NCBI GenBank assembly: GCA_002733665.1
Contig: NVWM01000011.1
Span: 1,257-65,256, forward strand
Length of the DNA: 64,000 nucleotides
Direction: 5' to 3'
Origin: Lutibacter sp.
Lineage (GTDB): Bacteria; Bacteroidota; Bacteroidia; Flavobacteriales; Flavobacteriaceae
Shown: in pieces, positions 16,801 through 25,649 of the stretch
Layout: each line of letters begins with the position of its first letter
Numbering within the stretch: position 1 is the first letter of the stretch
The notes under the pieces: generated by a model
Databases searched by the model: none
Told to the model about the DNA's origin: nothing
What the model saw: only the letters and a program-made list of their open reading frames with translations
Translations under genes and position numbers: made by a program

Positions 16801-17935
16801 TAATACTTCGATAATCTTCTGAATTATTGACAAAATCCATTTCAGAAACATCAATCACAAGCGTATTTAATTCTGTTTCAGATTTTATAAATGTTGAATA
16901 TCCTGCGTGAATTTTTTCTAAATATTCAGGTTCAATATTTTGCTCATAATCTCTTCCTCTTTTTTTGATGTTCTCTAGCAATCGCTCTGTATTTTGGTAG
17001 AGATACACATATAAATCTGGTTTTGTAATCTCTTTATACATTACATCAAATACTTTTCTGTAGAGTGCATATTCATCTTTATGAAGCGATACTTGTGCAA
17101 AAATCAGCGACTTAAAAATATAATAATCTGAAACAATAAAGTTCTTGAACAAATCAAATTGTGCTAAATCCTCCGAAAGTTGGTTGTAGCGATCTGCCAA
17201 AAAACTCATTTCTAACGGAAATGCATAACGCTCCATATCTTCGTAATACTTTGGCAAAAACGGATTGTCTGCAAAGCGTTCTAAAACCAATTTTGCGTTA
17301 TAATCATCACCAATCATATTTGCAAGGGAAGTTTTTCCAGCACCAATATTTCCTTCTACAGCAATGTAATTATACTTTTCGAACAAAGAAATAGGGCGAA
17401 TAATTTCTAACTCTAATTTTTCAATCACAGTTTTATCATCACAGTTTTGCAAACACATCAAAATGGTTTGTTTTTCTATTGGATGTTTACGATTTGGAGC
17501 AATTTCCGTTAATGGAACCATCACAAACTTACGCTCCAACATTCTTGGATGAGGCACTATCAAGTTTGGTGCGAAGATTATTTCATCATCAAATAATAAG
17601 ATATCAAGATCAATAACTCGAGAAGCGTATTGTTTATCTTCAGTACGTTTTCTTCCTAATTTTTGCTCAATTGAAAGTAGATTATTCAACAGATTTTCAG
17701 GATTCAAATTCGTGGAAATTTTTGCACAGATATTATAAAAATCTTCACCTTCAAAACCCCAAGCTTCAGTTTTATAAACAGAAGATATTTTTTTTACAGC
17801 ACCAACCTTTTCACCAATCAAATTAATGGCGTCTTGTAAGTTTTGTAACTTGTCGCCTTCATTGCTTCCAAGTGATATATATGTAGTTCTTACTATTTTC
17901 AAATTTTTGTTTTGCGTGTCAATGCGTTTTGTCAT
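16772..17935 (-). CDS. folK: Bifunctional FolK (HPPK) / deoxynucleoside kinase fusion
   Basis: The 387-residue protein joins two enzymes. Residues about 17-165 are 6-hydroxymethyl-7,8-dihydropterin pyrophosphokinase, with YISLGSNEGDKLQNL, YKTEAWGFEGEDFYN, SRVIDLDILLFDD and PHPRMLERKFVMVPL. Residues about 190-387 are a deoxynucleoside kinase with P-loop GNIGAGKTS and the lid-type KKRGRDYEQNI. It thus links folate synthesis with deoxynucleotide salvage. The ATG at 17935 lies inside a repeat element; an alternative TTG at 17902 gives MKIVRTTYISLGSN, which fits FolK better. A separate kinase paralogue is at 34831-35445. Confidence 0.92.
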   Translation of the reverse strand: MTKRIDTQNKNLKIVRTTYISLGSNEGDKLQNLQDAINLIGEKVGAVKKISSVYKTEAWGFEGEDFYNICAKISTNLNPENLLNNLLSIEQKLGRKRTEDKQYASRVIDLDILLFDDEIIFAPNLIVPHPRMLERKFVMVPLTEIAPNRKHPIEKQTILMCLQNCDDKTVIEKLELEIIRPISLFEKYNYIAVEGNIGAGKTSLANMIGDDYNAKLVLERFADNPFLPKYYEDMERYAFPLEMSFLADRYNQLSEDLAQFDLFKNFIVSDYYIFKSLIFAQVSLHKDEYALYRKVFDVMYKEITKPDLYVYLYQNTERLLENIKKRGRDYEQNIEPEYLEKIHAGYSTFIKSETELNTLVIDVSEMDFVNNSEDYRSIINTISEYKS

Positions 17936-17996
17936 TCCTGCGAAGGCAGGAATCTATACTAAGTTTGGGTTTGGATTCCTGCCTTCGCAGGAATGA
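17932..17996. repeat. Perfect 23-bp inverted repeat
   Basis: TCATTCCTGCGAAGGCAGGA plus ATC (17932-17954) and its exact reverse complement (17974-17996) flank a 19-bp loop. The left arm contains the annotated ATG of the folK fusion. It is a short mobile-type or repetitive extragenic palindrome. Confidence 0.9.
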
Positions 17997-18085
17997 TATA
18001 CCTTATACTTTTGAACAAAACCTGGAGACTATAATCTTTTTACTTTTATGGACTACAAAGAAAAGAAATGTAAAACGTAAAAGCG

Positions 18086-18093
18086 TATATTTG
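18086..18093 (+). promoter_or_regulatory. Predicted -7 element for sppA
   Basis: TATATTTG matches TAnnTTTG and stands 24 bp before the sppA ATG at 18118. No TTG lies at 19-20 bp. Confidence 0.45.
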
Positions 18094-18117
18094 CTCCTCA
18101 ATTTATAAACATTTTTT

Positions 18118-19869
18118 ATGGACTTTTTTAGAAAAGTATTGGCAAGTTGTTTGGGAACAACATTGGCTATAATTTTAATTACATTTTTAGGGTTTTTCCT
18201 TTTAGGTATTGTCGCATCAAGTGTAGGTGATACTGATAAAATCACTGTCACTGGAAACTCGGTTTTAGAGATTAATTTAGGTGATGCAGTAAACGATTAT
18301 ACTCCAAAATCTGATAGTCCTTTTGATAAATTGTTTGAAGTTGATCAATACCAGTTGAGCCAAATCATAAATGCGATAGAAAATGCTAAAAATGATGATG
18401 ATATTAAGGGAATTAGTATTTTAAACTTAACTGTAAATGCAGGAATCTCTCAAACGCAAACCATTCGCGATAAGTTGGTTGATTTTAAAACAACAGGTAA
18501 ATTTATTACTGCTTATGCTGATTTCTATACACAGAAAAATTACTATTTAAGTTCAGTTGCCGATTCTATATATGTAACGCCTTATGGTGGAGTTGACTTT
18601 AAAGGATTGTCGAGCGAACGCCTTTTTTATAAAGATTTTCAAGAGAAATATGGTGTAAAAATGGAAGTTATTCGTCACGGAAAATATAAGAGTGCTGTTG
18701 AAGGATATCTTGAAAACGAAATGAGTGCTGCAAACCGTGAGCAGATTTCATCGTTTTTAAATTCTATTTGGAGTGAACTTGTTGAAGATATTGCTATCAG
18801 TAGAAATAAAACAGTTGAAGAGCTAAATTTAATTGCTGATGATTTATTAACAAGAAATGCAACAATGGCAATAGAAAATAATATGCTTGATGGTGCAATT
18901 TATAAAGATCAATACGAAGAGATATTGAATACTTTTGTTGGTGATGAAGCAAATATCGTGTCACTTGAAGATTATATAGAAACTGGAAAAGGGCGGATAA
19001 AATCATCAGCAAGTAATAAAATTGCGGTGTTATATGCACAAGGAGATATATTATATGGTAAGGGTGATGAGACGTATATTGGTCAAGAAAGCATGATAAA
19101 AGCCATCAGAAAAATTCGTGATAATGACAAAATAAAAGCAGTTGTATTGCGTGTGAATTCTCCTGGAGGAGTTGCATTGACAGCAGATTTAATTTGGCGT
19201 GAATTAGAAATCTTGAAAAAAGAAAAACCTTTGGTTGTTTCTATGGGTAATTTGGCAGCATCTGGAGGATATTATATTGCTTGTAATGCTGATGTAATTT
19301 ATGCAGAACCAACTACAATTACAGGTTCGATTGGAGTGTTTGGGACGATTCCAAATTTTAGTGAATTGGCAGGAAATATGGGGATAAATGCAGAACAAGT
19401 AGCAACTCATAAAAATTCAATAGGATATTCGGCTTTTGAGCCAATGACAAAAGATTTTTATGATGTGACAAAAGAAGGCGTAGAGCAAATTTATACAACA
19501 TTTGTAAATCGTGTTGCAGAAGGTAGGGATATGACATTTGATGAAGTAGATGCAGTTGCTCAAGGTCGAGTTTGGACAGGGAAAGAAGCCTTAGAAATAG
19601 GATTGGTTGATGTTCTTGGAAACATGAATGATGCTGTTGAAGCAGCAGCCGAATTGGCTGAGATTACGGATTATAAAACAACCAATTACCCAAGATATAA
19701 GAAAGATTTTGAAGATTCGTTTAAAGGTTTTCCTTTTATGAATGTCAAAGAGAAACTGCTTAAAGAAGAGTTAGGCGAAGAGAATTATAAAGCACTTAAG
19801 CAAGTTAAAAAGATGTCACAGTTGAAAGGGTTACAAATGAGATTGCCTTATGATATTGATATTAGATAA
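18118..19869 (+). CDS. sppA: Signal peptide peptidase SppA, long (duplicated) form
   Basis: SppA cleaves signal peptides left in the inner membrane. The 583-residue protein is the tandem-duplicated 67-kDa type with an N-terminal membrane anchor (residues about 12-35). The general-base lysine is in HGKYKSAVEGYL (Lys191). The nucleophile serine is in GNLAASGGYYIA (Ser382), so both catalytic residues are intact. Domains face the periplasm. It is monocistronic, with a terminator 40 bp downstream. Confidence 0.94.
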   Translation: MDFFRKVLASCLGTTLAIILITFLGFFLLGIVASSVGDTDKITVTGNSVLEINLGDAVNDYTPKSDSPFDKLFEVDQYQLSQIINAIENAKNDDDIKGISILNLTVNAGISQTQTIRDKLVDFKTTGKFITAYADFYTQKNYYLSSVADSIYVTPYGGVDFKGLSSERLFYKDFQEKYGVKMEVIRHGKYKSAVEGYLENEMSAANREQISSFLNSIWSELVEDIAISRNKTVEELNLIADDLLTRNATMAIENNMLDGAIYKDQYEEILNTFVGDEANIVSLEDYIETGKGRIKSSASNKIAVLYAQGDILYGKGDETYIGQESMIKAIRKIRDNDKIKAVVLRVNSPGGVALTADLIWRELEILKKEKPLVVSMGNLAASGGYYIACNADVIYAEPTTITGSIGVFGTIPNFSELAGNMGINAEQVATHKNSIGYSAFEPMTKDFYDVTKEGVEQIYTTFVNRVAEGRDMTFDEVDAVAQGRVWTGKEALEIGLVDVLGNMNDAVEAAAELAEITDYKTTNYPRYKKDFEDSFKGFPFMNVKEKLLKEELGEENYKALKQVKKMSQLKGLQMRLPYDIDIR

Positions 19870-19902
19870 TCGTTTTTGAAATAAAGACAGTAATTTAAGA
19901 AT

Positions 19903-19935
19903 AAAAAAACGCCTTGATTTTTCAAGGCGTTTTTT
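19903..19935. terminator. Intrinsic terminator after sppA
   Basis: The 9-bp perfect stem ACGCCTTGA / TCAAGGCGT with a TTTT loop is flanked by seven A and six T, so it works in both directions between sppA and the convergent small gene. Confidence 0.9.
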
Positions 19936-19969
19936 GTTGAATGTATTTTAAATCTAAGTGTAATTTATA

Positions 19970-20401
19970 TCAGTTTCTTATTGTTCGATTTGATATGTTT
20001 TCGTCATATTTCTTGATGAACTTATCTATCTTGTCTTCATCAATATTCCATTCAGAATCAAAAACCTTCTCATTTATTAATTGCGCCATAACAACTCTAT
20101 GATGCGATTTGGATTCAAGAATTTTTTCTGAATTTGTAAAAAATACCTTTACATAATCATCATCCATATAATGAAAAGTTTCATTATCATTTATGTGAAA
20201 GTACATCAATTCATCATTAGAGTTTAAGTCATAGATGTAAAAATAACCAGCAGAGTATTTTAATTTTAAAACATTTTTTTTATTGACGACTACAAATCCT
20301 TTTTTATGCTTGAACTTTATATCTTTGTATGTAACTTCTTGTGCATTAGTATAAAAAGTTGCAGACATTATTAGTAAAAATATTCCAATTATTTTCTTCA
20401 T
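19970..20401 (-). CDS. Small secreted protein of unknown function
   Basis: The 143-residue protein has an N-terminal signal peptide (MKKIIGIFLLIMSATFYTNA, cleaved near residue 20). The mature domain of about 120 residues is rich in Lys, Asp, Phe and Tyr, with the strand-like FVVVNKKNVLKLKYSAGYFY stretch. No family is recognised. It stands alone; the 200-bp region upstream to 20603 holds no gene and no clear promoter. Confidence 0.6.
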   Translation of the reverse strand: MKKIIGIFLLIMSATFYTNAQEVTYKDIKFKHKKGFVVVNKKNVLKLKYSAGYFYIYDLNSNDELMYFHINDNETFHYMDDDYVKVFFTNSEKILESKSHHRVVMAQLINEKVFDSEWNIDEDKIDKFIKKYDENISNRTIRN

Positions 20402-20603
20402 TATTGTTTGGTTTTATTTGTTTTTAATGATTGAGATAACGCTTCTTTTAATATAAGTGTTATTTGTAATATGATAAGTAAAATTAGTAAAAAAAATTAA
20501 GTATTCTATGTTTTGTATTACGGAATATACCTGATAAATCATGTTTTTTAGGTAAATAACATGAGAGACATGGTTTTAACGCTTTGACTTCATGCAATAT
20601 AAA
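20402..20603. other. AT-rich intergenic region, nothing identified
   Basis: No ORF, strong hairpin or consensus promoter is apparent between the small secreted protein and the DHFR fusion. Confidence 0.4.
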
Positions 20604-21476
20604 TTATTTTTTCTCATACGTCACAAAACTATAATCGTATTTATTTTTCTCGTCTGCTGAGAATTTTTCTCTTCTAGTTTCTTTCCATTTTCCTATATTA
20701 ATTTCTGGAAAGAAAACATCTGCATCAAAAGAATGATGGACTTCGGTAATGTCTAATTTATCAGCCAACTCAATTGCTTGCTCGTAGATTTGAGCACCGC
20801 CAATTATAAACGGACTTGCATCGTTTTTGGCAACTGCGATTGCTTCTTCTAATGAATTTACAACAATACATCCTTCTGCCTTGTACTCTTGATTTCGAGT
20901 AATAATTACTGAAGTTCTATTTGGCAAAGGTTTTCCGATAGACTCATACGTATTACGTCCCATAATAATATGGTGTCCAGTAGTTGTGTTTTTAAAACGT
21001 TTTAAATCTGAAGGTAAATGCCAAATCAAATCGTTGTCTTTTCCTAAGGCATTGTTATTTGCAATTGCAGCAATTAATGTAATTATTTGTTTAGGTTTAG
21101 ACTGTTTTTTTTCTTGTTCGTTGTAGAATTGACTTTCTGCTTTGTGTTGTGCTTCTCGTTCTAATTTTATTTTAATTTTTTTGATGCGTTTTTCCTGTTT
21201 CGCAACCAACTTCTCTGTTTGTTTACGCTCCCAATCTTTTCCCATAAATCGTTTGGTGATAAACACATTTATAAAGTGTAAAATCCAAAAGAATGACCAT
21301 AATAGAATTGCCCAAATAAACCAATCTTTTAGGTAGTCTTCACCAATAGCAAAAACCCTATCTAGCACAAATAAAAACAACGAACCAACTACAAAAATAA
21401 CAAAGTGTAAATACAGTCTCTTTTTTTGTTTGGTGCGCTTTCTAGCGTTTTCGTATAGTTCGTGTTGTTCTTGCAT
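20604..21476 (-). CDS. folA: Membrane-anchored dihydrofolate reductase (2TM-DHFR fusion)
   Basis: The 290-residue protein has an N-terminal 2TM-type region (residues about 8-88) with two membrane helices near residues 22-38 and 51-72. A charged coiled-coil linker (about 85-126) comes next, then a complete dihydrofolate reductase from about residue 131. DHFR motifs are clear: LIAAIANNNALGKDNDLIWH, substrate Asp157 in LPSDLKRF, IIMGRNTYESIGKPLPNR and IIGGAQIYEQ. DHFR reduces dihydrofolate made by ThyA, whose gene lies 93 bp upstream. The two parts are in one uninterrupted frame. The anchored topology leaves the enzyme in the cytoplasm. Confidence 0.9.
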   Translation of the reverse strand: MQEQHELYENARKRTKQKKRLYLHFVIFVVGSLFLFVLDRVFAIGEDYLKDWFIWAILLWSFFWILHFINVFITKRFMGKDWERKQTEKLVAKQEKRIKKIKIKLEREAQHKAESQFYNEQEKKQSKPKQIITLIAAIANNNALGKDNDLIWHLPSDLKRFKNTTTGHHIIMGRNTYESIGKPLPNRTSVIITRNQEYKAEGCIVVNSLEEAIAVAKNDASPFIIGGAQIYEQAIELADKLDITEVHHSFDADVFFPEINIGKWKETRREKFSADEKNKYDYSFVTYEKK

Positions 21477-21569
21477 TATTTATTGTTGATGTGATTATTT
21501 GTTGATTTGTGTAATTGTTTTCTGCTATTTAGTTTAACAAATTTATAAATCGTCATTCGTAATTCAAAA

Positions 21570-22394
21570 TTACACCGACACTTTTCCTCTAATTAGTGGA
21601 TGTGGGTTGTAGTCTATCAATTCAAAATCATCAAAAGTAAAATCAAAAATGTTTTTTATTGATTTGTTTAACTTCATTGTTGGCAATGTTCTTGTATCTC
21701 TTGATAATTGTAAATCAATTTGCTCTTTATGATTGTTATAAATATGAGCATCTCCAAACGTGTGAACAAACTCTCCGTATTCTAAATCACAAACTTGTGC
21801 AATCATCATAACTAATAACGCATACGAAGCAATATTGAATGGAACACCTAAAAAGATATCCGCACTTCTTTGATATAATTGACAAGATAATTTACCATTG
21901 GCTACATAAAATTGAAAGAATGCATGACAAGGAGGTAATGCTGCTTTGTTGTTTGATACGTTTTCAGAAAAAGAAATAGAAGTGTCAGGTAATACACTAG
22001 GATTCCAGGCCGAAACAATCATTCTTCTACTGTCAGGATTGTTCTTTATTGTGTTTACAACATCTACAATCTGGTCGATTCCATCACTATTCCAATTTCT
22101 CCATTGATGTCCGTAAACTGGACCTAAATCTCCATTTTCATCAGCCCAAGCATCCCAAATTTTTACACCATTTTCTTGTAAATAGCTAATATTAGTATCG
22201 CCTTTTAAAAACCATAATAATTCATGAATAATAGACTTTAAATGTAATTTTTTGGTTGTAAGCATAGGAAACCCATCTGCTAAATCAAATCGCATTTGGT
22301 ACCCAAAAACACTTTTTGTCCCTGTTCCTGTTCTGTCGGTTTTCTCTATTCCGTTTGCTCGAACGTGTTTTATTAAATCTAAGTATTGTTTCAT
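21570..22394 (-). CDS. thyA: Thymidylate synthase
   Basis: ThyA methylates dUMP to dTMP using methylene-tetrahydrofolate, giving dihydrofolate. The 274-residue length is typical. The nucleophile cysteine is in [12 protein letters not shown], and the [19 protein letters not shown] and HIYNNHKEQ stretches are intact. It is upstream of the DHFR fusion in the same direction, the standard thyA-folA pairing. Confidence 0.97.
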   Translation of the reverse strand: MKQYLDLIKHVRANGIEKTDRTGTGTKSVFGYQMRFDLADGFPMLTTKKLHLKSIIHELLWFLKGDTNISYLQENGVKIWDAWADENGDLGPVYGHQWRNWNSDGIDQIVDVVNTIKNNPDSRRMIVSAWNPSVLPDTSISFSENVSNNKAALPPCHAFFQFYVANGKLSCQLYQRSADIFLGVPFNIASYALLVMMIAQVCDLEYGEFVHTFGDAHIYNNHKEQIDLQLSRDTRTLPTMKLNKSIKNIFDFTFDDFELIDYNPHPLIRGKVSV

Positions 22395-22397
22395 TAA

Positions 22398-22455
22398 AAC
22401 TGTTTATTTGTTTAACTGTTTATTTGTTTAACTGTAAACGATTCAACAAATAAAC
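22398..22455. repeat. 16-bp tandem repeat with inverted copy
   Basis: AACTGTTTATTTGTTT occurs twice in tandem (22398-22413 and 22414-22429) with a third partial copy. AACAAATAAAC (22445-22455) is the reverse complement of part of it, so the stretch can fold as a hairpin. The words resemble those before dnaG and gldC. Confidence 0.75.
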
Positions 22456-22471
22456 GATTCCACTTTTTTTA

Positions 22472-23866
22472 TTATCCAATAATCATTCCTGCAATAGTTG
22501 CAGAGATTAATGAAGCAATTGTACCTCCGAGTAATGCTTTCATTCCAAATTTTGACAAAGTTTTACGCTGTCCTGGAGCCAAAGAACCAATTCCTCCAAT
22601 TTGTATTCCTATGGATGCAAAGTTTGCAAAACCGCATAACATGTATGTTGCCATAATTATTGATTTGTTATAAGTAAGATGCGTAGCATTGGCAACATTT
22701 TTTAAGTCGGCAAGTTGTATGTAACCTACAAATTCACTTGCAGCTAACTTTATACCAAGTAATTGTCCCATCATCATCATGTCTTCTTTAGCAATACCAA
22801 TAAGCCACATCAGAGGAGCAAAAACAGTTCCTAAAATAGCTTCAAGAGAAAATTTTGGATACGGAGTATTTGCTGCCATCCAATCGTTTATTGAAGTTAC
22901 ATCTCCAACCCAACCTAAAATCCCATTTATCATTGCAATAAAAGCAACAAAAACAAGTAGCATTGCTCCAACGTTTACTGCTAATTTCAATCCTTCAGTT
23001 GTACCATTAGAAATAGCATCAAGGATGTTAGTTCCAATTTTTTCTGATGATACTTTTACATCTGTATTTACTTTTTCTGTTTGCGGATATAATATCTTAG
23101 AAATCACGATTGCTCCAGGAGCAGCCATCACTGATGCTGCTAAAAGGTGTTTTGCATACACCAATCTTAATGCAGGATCATCACCACCAAGAAACCCAAT
23201 ATATGCAGCAAGTACAGCACCTGCAACAGTTGCCATACCTCCAATCATTACCAAAAGCATTTCAGATTTATTCATCTTTTCTAAATAGGCTTTGATTAGT
23301 AAAGGCGCTTCAGTTTGACCAAGAAATATATTTCCTGCAACACTCAAACTTTCCGCTCCAGATATTTTAAGCACTTTTGCTAATGACCAAGCCATTGCTT
23401 TTACAATTTTCTGAATGATTCCTAAATAAAACAAAACAGATGTTAAGGCTGAAAAGAAGATTATTGTTGGTAATACTTGAAAGGCAAAGATAAATCCAAA
23501 AGAATCAATATTCATCATACCGCCAAATAAGAACTCACTTCCTGCTCTTGTGTAATCTAACACATTGATAAATACTTGACCAACGGCTTCAAAAATTGAT
23601 TGAACAAAAGGAATTTTTAACACTCCAATTGCAATGATTAATTGAAATGCTAAGCCAAAACCTGCAGTTTTCCAGTCTATTGCTTTTTTATTATTACTAA
23701 ATAAATATGCAATAAATATTAAGACTACCATTCCTAAAACACCTCTCCACAAAGAACTGAATGAAAACCCTTGACTTGGAATAATTCCATTAACTACTGC
23801 TTCTTGAGCATTACTTATAAAAAAACTAAATAAAATTCCAATGGTTAAAATGAGTTTTTTGTTCAT
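22472..23866 (-). CDS. nupC: NupC-type concentrative nucleoside transporter
   Basis: The 464-residue protein is a concentrative nucleoside transporter with about ten membrane helices. A signal-like N-terminus (residues 1-20) is followed by hydrophobic segments and the family region GQTEAPLLIKAYLEKM, MATVAGAVLAAYIGFL and CGFANFASIGIQIGGIGSLAP. It imports nucleosides with a cation gradient. Its location beside thyA and the DHFR fusion, with two deoxynucleoside kinases in the window, points to thymidine/deoxynucleoside salvage. It begins 1 bp after the bifunctional-nuclease gene. Confidence 0.92.
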   Translation of the reverse strand: MNKKLILTIGILFSFFISNAQEAVVNGIIPSQGFSFSSLWRGVLGMVVLIFIAYLFSNNKKAIDWKTAGFGLAFQLIIAIGVLKIPFVQSIFEAVGQVFINVLDYTRAGSEFLFGGMMNIDSFGFIFAFQVLPTIIFFSALTSVLFYLGIIQKIVKAMAWSLAKVLKISGAESLSVAGNIFLGQTEAPLLIKAYLEKMNKSEMLLVMIGGMATVAGAVLAAYIGFLGGDDPALRLVYAKHLLAASVMAAPGAIVISKILYPQTEKVNTDVKVSSEKIGTNILDAISNGTTEGLKLAVNVGAMLLVFVAFIAMINGILGWVGDVTSINDWMAANTPYPKFSLEAILGTVFAPLMWLIGIAKEDMMMMGQLLGIKLAASEFVGYIQLADLKNVANATHLTYNKSIIMATYMLCGFANFASIGIQIGGIGSLAPGQRKTLSKFGMKALLGGTIASLISATIAGMIIG

Positions 23867-23867
23867 A

Positions 23868-24473
23868 TTATTTCTTATTGCGTTTATTAATTTCGTCTCT
23901 TATTTGTGCAGCCAATTCATAGTCTTCATTTTCTACGGCTTCGTTTAGTTGTTTTTCTAATTCTTTTAAAGTTTCGGAGCCATAAGAAGTTTCTTCAACG
24001 GTTTCAGTAATTAAATCACCAAGAACAAGATTCTCTTCATCAACTGTATCTTCCTCTTTTAATTTTAGATAAACTCCTGCTTTGTCTAAAATGTTTTCAT
24101 AGGTAAAAATAGGTGCTAGGAATCGTGTTGCTAAAGCAATAGCATCTGAAGTCCGTGTGTCAATAATTTCTTCAATTCCATCACGTTCACATATCAAACT
24201 TGAATAAAAAACACCGTCAACTAACTTGTGAATAATCACTTGTTTGATGATGATATGAAATCTATCAGCAAAACTTTTAAATAAATCGTGTGTTAAAGGT
24301 CTTGGCGGTTTTATTTCTTTCTCAAGTGCGATTGCAATTGACTGTGCTTCAAAAGCACCAATAACGATAGGAAGTGTTCTCGTTCCATCAACTTCACTAA
24401 GCACCAAAGCATATGCGCCACTTTGTGTTTGGCTATATGAAATCCCTTTTATGTTTAATCTTACTAAACTCAA
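23868..24473 (-). CDS. Bifunctional nuclease-domain protein with C-terminal UVR motif
   Basis: The 201-residue protein has a bifunctional-nuclease (DUF151) domain at residues about 1-140, including SGAYALVLSEVDGTRTLPIV, IGAFEAQSIAIALE and DTRTSDAIALATR. A short acidic linker follows, and then a UVR motif (LEKQLNEAVENEDYELAAQI, residues about 169-189). UVR motifs mediate contacts in UvrB/UvrC and McsA-type proteins. The combination is common in Bacteroidota; the exact substrate is unknown. It leads the nupC-thyA-folA cluster. Confidence 0.88.
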   Translation of the reverse strand: MSLVRLNIKGISYSQTQSGAYALVLSEVDGTRTLPIVIGAFEAQSIAIALEKEIKPPRPLTHDLFKSFADRFHIIIKQVIIHKLVDGVFYSSLICERDGIEEIIDTRTSDAIALATRFLAPIFTYENILDKAGVYLKLKEEDTVDEENLVLGDLITETVEETSYGSETLKELEKQLNEAVENEDYELAAQIRDEINKRNKK

Positions 24474-24505
24474 TTGTTGAATTATTTTTTATTTTGAAAT
24501 AAGGT

Positions 24506-24559
24506 CTCGACTGCGCTCGACCAGACATTTTTCTTACTGTCTCCTCGAGCGCAGTCGAG
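24506..24559. repeat. Perfect 15-bp inverted repeat (CTCGACTGCGCTCGA)
   Basis: CTCGACTGCGCTCGA (24506-24520) and TCGAGCGCAGTCGAG (24545-24559) are exact reverse complements around a 24-bp loop. The core is shared with the element after pdxJ (3831-3896). Confidence 0.9.
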
Positions 24560-24583
24560 AGGTTTTAGACAGTATACATAACT

Positions 24584-24628
24584 AAAAAACTGTCTAATTT
24601 AAGACTTTGATAAATCTAAATTAGACAG
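24584..24628 (-). terminator. Intrinsic terminator of the etfBA operon
   Basis: On the minus strand, a perfect 12-bp stem (24617-24628 with 24590-24601, CTGTCTAATTTA) is followed by six T (24584-24589). It is correctly placed 27 bp after the etfA stop. Confidence 0.9.
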
Positions 24629-24654
24629 CCTTTCGAGGCACAATTTAATAAAAA

Positions 24655-25617
24655 TTATGCGTTATTTGCTTTAAAACTTTTCAACTTTTCAATTAATTTA
24701 GGAACAACTTCAAAAGCATCACCAACAATACCATAATCTGCAGCCTTAAAGAAAGGTGCTTCAGGATCGGTATTGATAACAACTTTTACTTTTGAAGAAT
24801 TAATTCCGGCAAGATGTTGAATTGCACCAGAAATTCCGATAGCAATATATAAATTAGAAGAAACAGGCTTTCCTGTTTGCCCTACGTGTTCACTATGAGG
24901 TCTCCAATCCATATCAGAAACTGGTTTAGAACAAGCAGTTGCTGCACCTAGAACTTCAGCAAGCTCTTCAATCATTCCCCAATTTTCAGGACCTTTTAAT
25001 CCTCTACCAGCAGAAACTACAATATCAGCATCTGCAATAGTTACTGTTCCAACTGTTTTATCTATTGATGTAGAAGTCATTCCACTTTCAATAATTGATG
25101 GAGAAAAATCTTCTGTACTTCCGCTACTTGCGTTTTCGTGTAATCCAAAAGAGTTTTTAGCCAATCCAACGACTTTTACAGTTGTGTTTATTTCGGTATT
25201 GTTAAACGCTTTGTTTGAAAACGCTTTTCTTTTTACTACAAATGGACTAGTACTACTTGGTGCTGCAACTACATTTGATGCAAAACCTGCATTTAAACTT
25301 ACAGCAACCATTGGAGCAACTGTTAATCCGTTGGCGCTTGAGTCGATAATCACAACAGATGCATCTTCTTTTTCTGATGCTTGTTTTATAACATTAGCAA
25401 TAACTTTTGCATCTAAACTTTTTAACGCATCATTTTTTACTGATAATATTTTTTCTGCTCCATACGTATTTAATTCTGATGTTTCATCTGCATTAATTGT
25501 TAGCACAACAAGATTTGTACCTAATTGTTCTGCAACTTTTTTTCCGTATGATGTTGCTTCAAGAGCAACTTTTTTAAATTTTCCTTCCGATGATTCGGCA
25601 TATACTAAAACTGACAT
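24655..25617 (-). CDS. etfA: Electron transfer flavoprotein, alpha subunit
   Basis: EtfA holds the FAD that passes electrons from acyl-CoA dehydrogenases to the membrane quinone reductase. The 320-residue length is normal. The C-terminal FAD site is complete: GRGLKGPENWGMIEELAEVL, RPHSEHVGQTGKPVSSNLYI, IGISGAIQHLAGI and VINTDPEAPFFKAADYGIVG. It follows etfB by 32 bp, forming a two-gene operon with a strong terminator. Confidence 0.96.
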   Translation of the reverse strand: MSVLVYAESSEGKFKKVALEATSYGKKVAEQLGTNLVVLTINADETSELNTYGAEKILSVKNDALKSLDAKVIANVIKQASEKEDASVVIIDSSANGLTVAPMVAVSLNAGFASNVVAAPSSTSPFVVKRKAFSNKAFNNTEINTTVKVVGLAKNSFGLHENASSGSTEDFSPSIIESGMTSTSIDKTVGTVTIADADIVVSAGRGLKGPENWGMIEELAEVLGAATACSKPVSDMDWRPHSEHVGQTGKPVSSNLYIAIGISGAIQHLAGINSSKVKVVINTDPEAPFFKAADYGIVGDAFEVVPKLIEKLKSFKANNA

Positions 25618-25649
25618 TCTATATAGATGTTAAATTATTAGACAATTGA

